DNA of 64,000 nt from Auanema rhodensis (Eukaryota; Nematoda; Chromadorea; Rhabditida; Rhabditidae): positions 20,165,638-20,229,637 of the forward strand of contig OZ059900.1 of assembly GCA_964057225.1 (NCBI GenBank), given 5' to 3'. The translations under genes and the position numbers were made by a program. Under the pieces are notes generated by a model. The model did not search any database. It was not told the DNA's origin and saw only the letters and a program-made list of their open reading frames with translations. Shown piece after piece: positions 41,401 through 52,930 of this stretch (the first letter of the stretch is position 1; the number at the start of each line of letters is the position of its first letter).

Positions 41401-43410
41401 TCTAGTTCCACTTTCACGACAAAAAAACAGGGGTTAGAAAATTAGGGAAATTAGCATATTCTGAGGGCACGCCCCTTATGGCTAATATTGATTAAATCGA
41501 TTTTTGTTCATATGAGTCGCCAAATGCAACGAATTTCAGCGTGTTACATACTAAAATGAAGCATTTTACATGCTGAACACTGGAAAAATACAAAAACACA
41601 GTATTTCCCATGAGAAATATTTTATTATGCTGGAAAACCAGTTTTTGGAAAATTCGCTGTAAACAAGGTTTTGACTTACGATTTCATGTGTTCAAACTCA
41701 TGCAATGTCAACGAAACCTAGCTAAAAATTGTTCGTACAACGTCTAGTTCCACTTTCACGACAAAAAAACAGGGGTTAGAAAATTAAGGAAATTAGCATA
41801 TTCTGAGGGCACGCCCCTTATGGCTAATATTGATTAAATCGATTTTTGTTCATATGAGTCGTCAAATGCAACGAATTTCAGCGTGTTACATACTAAAATG
41901 AAGCATTTTACATGCTGAACACTAGAAAAATACAAAAACACAGTATTTCCCATGAGAAATATTTTATTATGCTGGAAAACCAGTTTTTGGAAATTTCGCT
42001 GTAAACAAGGTTTTGACTTACGATTTCATGTGTTCAAACTCATGCAATGTCAATGAAACCTAGCTCAAAATTGTTCGTACAACGTCTAGTTCCACTTTCA
42101 CGACAAAAAAACAGGGGTTAGAAAATTAGGGAAATTAGCATATTCTGAGGGCACGCCCCTTATGGCTAATATTGATTAAATCGATTTTTGTTCATATGAG
42201 TCGTCAAATGCAACGAATTTCAGCGTGTTACATACTAAAATGAAGCATTTTACATGCTGAACACTAGAAAAATACAAAAACACAGTATTTCCCATGAGAA
42301 ATATTTTATTATGCTGGAAAACCAGTTTTTGGAAATTTCGCTGTAAACAAGGTTTTGACTTACGATTTCATGTGTTCAAACTCATGCAATGTCAATGAAA
42401 CCTAGCTCAAAATTGTTCGTACAACGTCTAGTTCCACTTTCACGACAAAAAAACAGGGGTTAGAAAATTAGGGAAATTAGCATATTCTGAGGGCACGCCC
42501 CTTATGGCTAATATTGATTAAATCGATTTTTGTTCATATGAGTCGTCAAATGCAACGAATTTCAGCGTGTTACATACTAAAATAAAGCATTTTACATGCT
42601 GAACACTAGAAAAATACAAAAACACAGTATTTCCCATGAGAAATATTTTATTATGCTGGAAAACCAGTTTTTGGAAATTTCGCTGTAAACAAGGATTTGA
42701 CTTACGATTTCATGTGTTCAAACTCATGCAATGTCAATGAAACCTAGCTCAAAATTGTTCGTACAACGTCTAGTTCCACTTTCACGACAGAAAAACAGGG
42801 GTTAGAAAATTAGGGAAATTAGCATATTCTGAGGGCACGCCCCTTATGGCTAATATTGATTAAATCGATTTTTGTTCATATGAGTCGTCAAATGCAACGA
42901 ATTTCAGCGTGTTACATACTAAAATGAAGCATTTTACATGCTGAACACTAGAAAAATACAAAAACACAGTATTTCCCATGAGAAATATTTTATTATGCTG
43001 GAAAACCAGTTTTTGGAAATTTCGCTGTAAACAAGGTTTTGACTTACGATTTCATGTGTTCAAACTCATGCAATGTCAATGAAACCTAGCTCAAAATTGT
43101 TCGTACAACGTCTAGTTCCACTTTCACGACAAAAAAACAGGGGTTAGAAAATTAAGGAAATTAGCATATTCTGAGGGCACGCCCCTTATGGCTAATATTG
43201 ATTAAATCGATTTTTGTTCATATGAGTCGTCAAATGCAACGAATTTCAGCGTGTTACATACTAAAATGAAGCATTTTACATGCTGAACACTAGAAAAATA
43301 CAAAAACACAGTATTTCCCATGAGAAATATTTTATTATGCTGGAAAACCAGTTTTTGGAAATTTCGCTGTAAACAGGGTTTTGACTTACGATTTCATGTG
43401 TTCAAACTCA
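32469..43410. repeat. Zone 5: thirty-two units, mixed subfamilies
   Basis: Near-consensus units alternate with TTAGGGA, GGAAAATAG, GTAAAATG and ACTGGA units. Late members of the zone 4 haplotypes occur at 36231 (341-bp type), 36572 and 38965 (AAAGGCGACG), and 38624 (partial 341-bp type). New linked changes appear: GTCGCCAA with AAATGGAGC (37256, 39991) and ATATTTTGAGG (38282, 41017), both spaced 2735 bp. Single oddities include CAGTGGTT (33495), ACATTAAAAC (39991), GATTTAATG (38965), GAAAATTCGC (41359) and CAAGGATTTG (42385). An isolated GGGGGTAG unit sits at 34179. No other DNA is present. Confidence 0.85.
38624..38964. repeat. Hybrid unit M114: partial 341-bp haplotype
   Basis: It has TTAGGGA, ATCCATTTT and the one-base loss, but ordinary ACATGCTG instead of ACAAGCTG. 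The middle marker is therefore consensus while both flanks are of the 341-bp type, as a short conversion tract or back-mutation would produce. An AAAGGCGACG unit follows, as is usual in zone 4. Confidence 0.78.
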
Positions 43411-44436
43411 TGCAATGTCAATGAAACCTAGCTCAAAATTGTTCGTACAACGTCTAGTTCCACTTTCACGACAAAAAAACAGGGGTTAGAAAATTAAGGA
43501 AATTAGCATATTCTGAGGGCACGCCCCTTATGGATAATATTGATTAAATCGATTTTTGTTCATATGAGTCGTCAAATGCAACGAATTTCAGCGTGTTACA
43601 TACTAAAATGAAGCATTTTACATGTTGAACACTGGAAAAATACAAAAACACAGTATTTCCCATGAGAAATATTTTATTATGCTGGAAAACCAGTTTTTGG
43701 AAATTTCGCTGTAAACAAGGTTTTGACTTACGATTTCATGTGTTCAAACTCATGCAATGTCAATGAAACCTAGCTCAAAATTGTTCGTACAACGTCTAGT
43801 TCCACTTTCACGACAAAAAAACAGGGGTTAGAAAATTAAGGAAATTAGCATATTCTGAGGGCACGCCCCTTATGGCTAATATTGATTAAATCGATTTTTG
43901 TTCATATGAGTCGTCAAAAGCAACGAATTTCAGCGTGTTACATACTAAAATGAAGCATTTTACATGCTGAACACTAGAAAAATACAAAAACACAGTATTT
44001 CCCATGAGAAATATTTTATTATGCTGGAAAACCAGTTTTTGGAAATTTCGCTGTAAACAGGGTTTTGACTTACGATTTCATGTGTTCAAACTCATGCAAT
44101 GTCAATGAAACCTAGCTCAAAATTGTTCGTACAACGTCTAGTTCCACTTTCACGACAAAAAAACAGGGGTTAGAAAATTAAGGAAATTAGCATATTCTGA
44201 GGGCACGCCCCTTATGGATAATATTGATTAAATCGATTTTTGTTCATATGAGTCGTCAAATGCAACGAATTTCAGCGTGTTACATACTAAAATGAAGCAT
44301 TTTACATGCTGAACACTGGAAAAATACAAAAACACAGTATTTCCCATGAGAAATATTTTATTATGCTGGAAAACCAGTTTTTGGAAATTTCGCTGTAAAC
44401 AAGGTTTTGACTTACGATTTCATGTGTTCAAACTCA
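43069..44436. repeat. Tandem two-unit repeat marked by AAACAGGG and TGGATAAT
   Basis: Units at 43069 and 43753 share AAACAGGGTT near position 306. Units at 43411 and 44095 share TGGATAAT with ACTGGA. The pairs 43069-43752 and 43753-44436 differ at CAAAAGCAACG and CATGTTGAAC. A third pair recurs at 46831-47514. Confidence 0.78.
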
Positions 44437-46488
44437 TGCAATGTCAATGAAACCTAGCTCAAAATTGTTCGTACAACGTCTAGTTCCACTTTCACGACAA
44501 AAAAACAGGGGTTAGAAAATTAAGGAAATTAGCATATTCTGAGGGCACGCCCCTTATGGCTAATATTGATTAAATCGATTTTTGTTCATATGAGTCGTCA
44601 AATGCAACGAATTTCAGCGTGTTACATACTAAAATGAAGCATTTTACATGCTGAACACTAGAAAAATACAAAAACACAGTATTTCCCATGAGAAATATTT
44701 TATTATGCTGGAAAACCAGTTTTTGGAAATTTCGCTGTAAACAAGGTTTTGACTTACGATTTCATGTGTTCAAACTCATGCAATGTCAATGAAACCTAGC
44801 TCAAAATTATTCGTACAACGTCTAGTTCCACTTTCACGACAAAAAAACAGGGGTTAGAAAATTAAGGAAACTAGCATATTCTGAGGGCACGCCCCTTATG
44901 GCTAATATTGATTAAATCGATTTTTGTTCATATGAGTCGTCAAATGCAACGAATTTCAGCGTGTTACATACTAAAATGAAGCATTTTACATGCTGAACAC
45001 TAGAAAAATACAAAAACACAGTATTTCCCATGAGAAATATTTTATTATGCTGGAAAACCAGTTTTTGGAAATTTCGCTGTAAACAAGGTTTTGACTTACG
45101 ATTTCATGTGTTCAAACTCATGCAATGTCAATGAAACCTAGCTCAAAATTGTTCGTACAACGTCTAGTTCCACTTTCACGACAAAAAAACAGGGGTTAGA
45201 AAATTAGGGAAATTAGCATATTCTGAGGGCACGCCCCTTATGGCTAATATTGATTAAATCGATTTTTGTTCATATGAGTCGTCAAATGCAACGAATTTTA
45301 GCGTGTTACATACTAAAATGAAGCATTTTACATGCTGAACACTAGAAAAATACAAAAACACAGTATTTCCCATGAGAAATATTTTATTATGCTGGAAAAC
45401 CAGTTTTTGGAAATTTCGCTGTAAACAAGGTTTTGACTTACGATTTCATGTGTTCAAACTCATGCAATGTCAATGAAACCTAGCTCAAAATTGTTCGTAC
45501 AACGTCTAGTTCCACTTTCACGACAAAAAAACAGGGGTTAGAAAATTAAGGAAATTAGCATATTCTGAGGACATGCCCCTTATGGCTAATATTGATTAAA
45601 TCGATTTTTGTTCATATGAGTCGTCAAATGCAACGAATTTCAGCGTGCTACATACTAAAATGAAGCATTTTACATGCTGAACACTAGAAAAATACAAAAA
45701 CACAGTATTTCCCATGAGAAATATTTTATTATGCTGGAAAACCAGTTTTTGGAAATTTCGCTGTAAACAAGGTTTTGACTTACGATTTCATGTGTTCAAA
45801 CTCATGCAATGTCAATGAAGCCTAGCTCAAAATTGTTCGTACAACGTCTAGTTCCACTTTCACGACAAAAAAACAAGGGTTAGAAAATTAAGGAAATTAG
45901 CATATTCTGAGGGCACGCCCCTTATGGCTAATATTGATTAAATCGATTTTTGTTCATATGAGTCGTCAAATGCAACGAATTTCAGCGTGTTACATACTAA
46001 AATGAAGCATTTTACATGCTGAACACTAGAAAAGTAAAAAAACACAGTATTTCCCATGAGAAATATTTTATTATGCTGGAAAACCAGTTTTTGGAAATTT
46101 CGCTGTAAACAAGGTTTTGACTTACGATTTCATGTGTTCAAACTCATGCAATGTCAATGAAACCTAGCTCAAAATTGTTCGTACAACGTCTAGTTCCACT
46201 TCGACGACAAAAAAACAGGGGTTAGAAAATTAAGGAAATTAGCATATTCTGAGGGCACGCCCCTTATGGCTAATATTGATTAAATCGATTTTTGTTCATA
46301 TGAGTCGTCAAATGCAACGAATTTCAGCGTGTTACATACTAAAATGAAGCATTTTACATGCTAAACACTAGAAAAATACAAAAACACAGTATTTCCCATG
46401 AGAAATATTTTATTATGCTGGAAAACCAGTTTTTGAAAATTTCGCTGTAAACAAGGTTTTGACTTACGATTTCATGTGTTCAAACTCA
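43411..46488. repeat. Nine-unit higher-order block, copy 1 (3078 bp)
   Basis: Marked units in order: CATGTTGAAC/ACTGGA (43411), CAAAAGC/AAACAGGG (43753), TGGATAAT/ACTGGA (44095), consensus (44437), ATTATTCG/GAAACTAGC (44779), TTAGGGA/TTTTAGCG (45121), GAGGACATG/GTGCTAC (45463), GAAGCC/ACAAGGG/GTAAAAAAAC (45805), CTTCGACG/CTAAACAC/TTTTGAAAAT (46147). Every marker recurs 3078 bp downstream. Confidence 0.88.
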
Positions 46489-49400
46489 TGCAATGTCAGT
46501 GAAACCTAGCTCAAAATTGTTCGTACAACGTCTAGTTCCACTTTCACGACAAAAAAACAGGGGTTAGAAAATTAAGGAAATTAGCATATTCTGAGGGCAC
46601 GCCCCTTATGGCTAATATTGATTAAATCGATTTTTGTTCATATGAGTCGTCAAATGCAACGAATTTCAGCGTGTTACATACTAAAATGAAGCATTTTACA
46701 TGTTGAACACTGGAAAAATACAAAAACACAGTATTTCCCATGAGAAATATTTTATTATGCTGGAAAACCAGTTTTTGGAAATTTCGCTGTAAACAAGGTT
46801 TTGACTTACGATTTCATGTGTTCAAACTCATGCAATGTCAATGAAACCTAGCTCAAAATTGTTCGTACAACGTCTAGTTCCACTTTCACGACAAAAAAAC
46901 AGGGGTTAGAAAATTAAGGAAATTAGCATATTCTGAGGGCACGCCCCTTATGGCTAATATTGATTAAATCGATTTTTGTTCATATGAGTCGTCAAAAGCA
47001 ACAAATTTCAGCGTGTTACATACTAAAATGAAGCATTTTACATGCTGAACACTAGAAAAATACAAAAACACAGTATTTCCCATGAGAAATATTTTATTAT
47101 GCTGGAAAACCAGTTTTTGGAAATTTCGCTGTAAACAGGGTTTTGACTTACGATTTCATGTGTTCAAACTCATGCAATGTCAATGAAACCTAGCTCAAGA
47201 TTGTTCGTACAACGTCTAGTTCCACTTTCACGACAAAAAAACAGGGGTTAGAAAATTAAGGAAATTAGCATATTCTGAGGGCACGCCCCTTATGGATAAT
47301 ATTGATTAAATCGATTTTTGTTCATATGAGTCGTCAAATGCAACGAATTTCAGCGTGTTACATACTAAAATGAAGCATTTTACATGCTGAACACTGGAAA
47401 AATACAAAAACACAGTATTTCCCATGAGAAATATTTTATTATGCTGGAAAACCAGTTTTTGGAAATTTCGCTGTAAACAAGGTTTTGACTTACGATTTCA
47501 TGTGTTCAAACTCATGCAATGTCAATGAAACCTAGCTCAAAATTGTTCGTACAACGTCTAGTTCCACTTTCACGACAAAAAAACAGGGGTTAGAAAATTA
47601 AGGAAATTAGCATATTCTGAGGGCACGCCCCTTATGGCTAATATTGATTAAATCGATTTTTGTTCATATGAGTCGTCAAATGCAACGAATTTCAGCGTGT
47701 TACATACTAAAATGAAGCATTTTACATGCTGAACACTAGAAAAATACAAAAACACAGTATTTCCCATGAGAAATATTTTATTATGCTGGAAAACCAGTTT
47801 TTGGAAATTTCGCTGTAAACAAGGTTTTGACTTACGATTTCATGTGTTCAAACTCATGCAATGTCAATGAAACCTAGCTCAAAATTATTCGTACAACGTC
47901 TAGTTCCACTTTCACGACAAAAAAACAGGGGTTAGAAAATTAAGGAAACTAGCATATTCTGAGGGCACGCCCCTTATGGCTAATATTGATTAAATCGATT
48001 TTTGTTCATATGAGTCGTCAAATGCAACGAATTTCAGCGTGTTACATACTAAAATGAAGCATTTTACATGCTGAACACTAGAAAAATACAAAAACACAGT
48101 ATTTCCCATGAGAAATATTTTATTATGCTGGAAAACCAGTTTTTGGAAATTTCGCTGTAAACAAGGTTTTGACTTACGATTTCATGTGTTCAAACTCATG
48201 CAATGTCAATGAAACCTAGCTCAAAATTGTTCGTACAACGTCTAGTTCCACTTTCACGACAAAAAAACAGGGGTTAGAAAATTAGGGAAATTAGCATATT
48301 CTGAGGGCACGCCCCTTATGGCTAATATTGATTAAATCGATTTTTGTTCATATGAGTCGTCAAATGCAACGAATTTTAGCGTGTTACATACTAAAATGAA
48401 GCATTTTACATGCTGAACACTAGAAAAATACAAAAACACAGTATTTCCCATGAGAAATATTTTATTATGCTGGAAAACCAGTTTTTGGAAATTTCGCTGT
48501 AAACAAGGTTTTGACTTACGATTTCATGTGTTCAAACTCATGCAATGTCAATGAAACCTAGCTCAAAATTGTTCGTACAACGTCTAGTTCCACTTTCACG
48601 ACAAAAAAACAGGGGTTAGAAAATTAAGGAAATTAGCATATTCTGAGGACATGCCCCTTATGGCTAATATTGATTAAATCGATTTTTGTTCATATGAGTC
48701 GTCAAATGCAACGAATTTCAGCGTGCTACATACTAAAATGAAGCATTTTACATGCTGAACACTAGAAAAATACAAAAACACAGTATTTCCCATGAGAAAT
48801 ATTTTATTATGCTGGAAAACCAGTTTTTGGAAATTTCGCTGTAAACAAGGTTTTGACTTACGATTTCATGTGTTCAAACTCATGCAATGTCAATGAAGCC
48901 TAGCTCAAAATTGTTCGTACAACGTCTAGTTCCACTTTCACGACAAAAAAACAAGGGTTAGAAAATTAAGGAAATTAGCATATTCTGAGGGCACGCCCCT
49001 TATGGCTAATATTGATTAAATCGATTTTTGTTCATATGAGTCGTCAAATGCAACGAATTTCAGCGTGTTACATACTAAAATGAAGCATTTTACATGCTGA
49101 ACACTAGAAAAATAAAAAAACACAGTATTTCCCATGAGAAATATTTTATTATGCTGGAAAACCAGTTTTTGGAAATTTCGCTGTAAACAAGGTTTTGACT
49201 TACGATTTCATGTGTTCAAACTCATGCAATGTCAATGAAACCTAGCTCAAAATTGTTCGTACAACGTCTAGTTCCACTTCGACGACAAAAAAACAGGGGT
49301 TAGAAAATTAAGGAAATTAGCATATTCTGAGGGCACGCCCCTTATGGCTAATATTGATTAAATCGATTTTTGTTCATATGAGTCGTCAAATGCAACGAAT

Positions 49401-49566
49401 TTCAGCGTGTTACATACTAAAATGAAGCATTTTACATGCTAAACACTAGAAAAATACAAAAACACAGTATTTCCCATGAGAAATATTTTATTATGCTGGA
49501 AAACCAGTTTTTGAAAATTTCGCTGTAAACAAGGTTTTGACTTACGATTTCATGTGTTCAAACTCA
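46489..49566. repeat. Nine-unit higher-order block, copy 2 (3078 bp)
   Basis: It repeats copy 1 in order. Differences I found are few: CAGTGAAACC at the start (the same change begins the unit at 49567), TGGCTAAT rather than TGGATAAT in the first unit, CAACAAATT at 46831, CAAGATTG at 47173, and AAATAAAAAAAC rather than AAGTAAAAAAAC at 48883. That is fewer than about ten changes in 3078 bp, so the duplication is recent. Confidence 0.88.
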
Positions 49567-52500
49567 TGCAATGTCAGTGAAACCTAGCTCAAAATTGTTC
49601 GTACAACGTCTAGTTCCACTTTCACGACAAAAAAACAGGGGTTAGAAAATTAGGGAAATTAGCATATTCTGAGGGCACGCCCCTTATGGCTAATATTGAT
49701 TAAATCGATTTTTGTTCATATGAGTCGTCAAATGCAACGAATTTCAGCGTGTTACATACTAAAATGAAGCATTTTACATGCTGAACACTAGAAAAATACA
49801 AAAACACAGTATTTCCCATGAGAAATATTTTATTATGCTGGAAAACCAGTTTTTGGAAATTTCGCTGTAAACAAGGTTTTGACTTACGATTTCATGTGTT
49901 CAAACTCATGCAATGTCAATGAAACCTAGCTCAAAATTGTTCGTACAACGTCTAGTTCCACTTTCCGACAAAAAAACAGGGGTTAGAAAATTAAGGAAAT
50001 TAGCATATTCTGAGGGCACGCCCCTTATGGCTAATATTGATTAAATCGATTTTTGTTCATATGAGTCGTCAAATGCAACGAATTTCAGCGTGTTACATAC
50101 TAAAATGAAGCATTTTACATGCTGAACACTAGAAAAATACAAAAACACAGTATTTCCCATGAGAAATATTTTATTATGCTGGAAAACCAGTTTTTGGAAA
50201 TTTCGCTGTAAACAAGGTTTTGACTTACGATTTCATGTGTTCAAACTCATGCAATGTCAATGAAACCTAGCTCAAAATTGTTCGTACAACGTCTAGTTCC
50301 ACTTTCACGACAAAAAAACAAGGGTTAGAAAATTAAGGAAATTAGCATATTCTGAGGACATGCCCCTTATGGCTAATATTGATTAAATCGATTTTTGTTC
50401 ATATGAGTCGTCAAATGCAACGAATTTCAGCGTGCTACATACTAAAATGAAGCATTTTACATGCTGAACACTAGAAAAATACAAAAACACAGTATTTCCC
50501 ATGAGAAATATTTTATTATGCTGAAAACCAGTTTTTGGAAATTTCGCTGTAAACAAGGTTTTGACTTACGATTTCATGTGTTCAAACTCATGCAATGTAA
50601 ATGAAGCCTAGCTCAAAATTGTTCGTACAACGTCTAGTTCCACTTTCACGACAAAAAAACAGGGGTTAGAAAATTAAGGAAATTAGCATATTCTGAGGGC
50701 ACGCCCCTTATGGCTAATATTGATTAAATCGATTTTTGTTCATATGAGTCGTCAAATGCAACGAATTTCAGCGTGTTACATACTAAAATGAAACATTTTA
50801 CATGCTGAACACTAGAAAAATACAAAAACACAGTATTTCCCATGAGAAATATTTTATTATGCTGGAAAACCAGTTTTTGGAAATTTCGCTGTAAACAAGG
50901 TTTTGTCTTACGATTTCATGTGTTCAAACTCATGCAATGTCAATGAAACCTAGCTCAAAATTGTTCGTACAACGTCTAGTTCCACTTTCACGACAAAAAA
51001 ACAGGGGTTAGAAAATTAAGGAAATTAGCATATGAGTCGTCAAATGCAACGAATTTCAGCGTGTTACATACTAAAATGAAACATTTTACATGCTGAACAC
51101 TAGAAAAATACAAAAACACAGTATTTCCCATGAGAAATATTTTATTATGCTGGAAAACCAGTTTTTGGAAATTTCGCTGTAAACAAGGTTTTGACTTACG
51201 ATTTCATGTGTTCAAACTCATGCAATGTCAATGAAACCTAGCTCAAAATTGTTCGTACAACGTCTGGTTCCACTTTCACGACAAAAAAACAGGGGTTAGA
51301 AAATTAAGGAAATTAGCATATTCTGAGGGCACGCCCCTTATGGCTAATATTGATTAAATCGATTTTTGTTCATATGAGTCGTCAAATGCAACGAATTTCA
51401 GCGTGTTACATACTAAAATGAAGCATTTTACATGCTGAACACTAAAAAAATACAAAAACACAGTATTTCCCATGAGAAATATTTTATTATGCTGGAAAAC
51501 CAGTTTTTGGAAATTTCGCTGTAAACAAGGTTTTGACTTACGATTTCATGTGTTCAAACTCATGCAATGTCAATGAAACCTAGCTCAAAATTGTTCGTAC
51601 AACGTCTAGTTCCACTTTCACGACAAAAAAACAGGGGTTAGAAAATTAAGGAAATTAGCATATTCTGAGGGCACGCCCCTTATGGCTAATATTGATTAAA
51701 TCGATTTTTGTTCATATGAGTCGTCAAATGCAACGAATTTCAGCTTGTTACATACTAAAATGAAGGATTTTACATGCTGAACACTAGAAAAATACAAAAA
51801 CACAGTATTTCCCATGAGAAATATTTTATTATGCTGGAAAACCAGTTTTTGGAAATTTCGCTGTAAACAAGGTTTTGACTTACGATTTCATGTGTTCAAA
51901 CTCATGCAATGTCAATGAAACCTAGCTCAAAATTGTTCGTACAACGTCTAGTTCCACTTTCACGACAAAAAAACAGGGGTTAGAAAATTAAGGAAATTAG
52001 CATATTCTGAGGGCACGCCCCTTATGGCTAATATTGATTAAATCGATTTTTGTTCATATGAGTCGTCAAATGCAACGAATTTCAGCGTGTTACATACTAA
52101 AATGAAGCATTTTACATGCTGAACACTAGAAAAATACAAAAACACAGTATTTCCCATGAGAAATATTTTATTATGCTGGAAAACCAGTTTTTGGAAATTT
52201 CGCTGTAAACAAGGTTTTGACTTACGATTTCATGTGTTCAAACTCATGCAATGTCAATGAAGCCTAGCTCAAAATTGTTCGTACAACGTCTAGTTCCACT
52301 TTCACGACAAAAAAACAAGGGTTAGAAAATTAAGGAAATTAGCATATTCTGAGGGCACGCCCCTTATGGCTAATATTGATTAAATCGATTTTTGTTCATA
52401 TGAGTCGTCAAATGCAACAAATTTCAGCGTGTTACATACTAAAATGAAGCATTTTACATGCTGAACACTAGAAAAATACAAAAACACAGTATTTCCCATG

Positions 52501-52930
52501 AGAAATATTTTATTATGCTGGAAAACCAGTTTTTGGAAATTTCGCTGTAAACAAGGTTTTGACTTACGATTTCATGTGTTCAAACTCATGCAATGTCAAT
52601 GAAACCTAGCTCAAAATTGTTCGTACAACGTCTAGTTCCACTTTCACGACAAAAAAACAGGGGTTAGAAAATTAGGGAAATTAGCATATTCTGAGGGCAC
52701 GCCCCTTATGGCTAATATTGATTAAATCGATTTTTGTTCATATGAATCGTCAAATGCAACGAATTTCAGCGTGTTACATACTAAAATGAAGCATTTTACA
52801 TGCTGAACACTAGAAAAATACAAAAACACAGTATTTCCCATGAGAAATATTTTATTATGCTGGAAAACCAGTTTTTGGAAATTTCGCTGTAAACAAGGTT
52901 TTGACTTACGATTTCATGTGTTCAAACTCA
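49567..52930. repeat. Zone 7: ten transition units
   Basis: Units at 49567-50590 (TTAGGGA; CTTTCCGAC with a one-base loss; GAGGACATG/GTGCTAC/CTGAAAACC) parallel 53273-54296 of the ten-unit block. The unit at 50591 has GTAAATGAAGCC, AAACATT and TTTTGTCTTA. The unit at 50933 carries a 54-bp deletion. Units from 51221 (CTGGTTCC; GAAGGATTT; consensus; GAAGCC/ACAAGGG; TTAGGGA/ATGAATCG) are repeated from 60449. Indels account exactly for the 3364-bp length. Confidence 0.85.
50933..51220. repeat. Unit M150, 288 bp, internal 54-bp deletion
   Basis: The text passes from TTAGCATAT straight to GAGTCGTC, removing unit positions about 102-155, including CACGCCCC and ATCGAT. CATAT occurs at both ends of the lost segment (unit positions 97 and 151, 54 bp apart), so five bases of microhomology flank the deletion. 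It is the only large indel in the window. Since it occurs once, it should postdate the local block duplications, or its segment was never copied. Confidence 0.92.
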
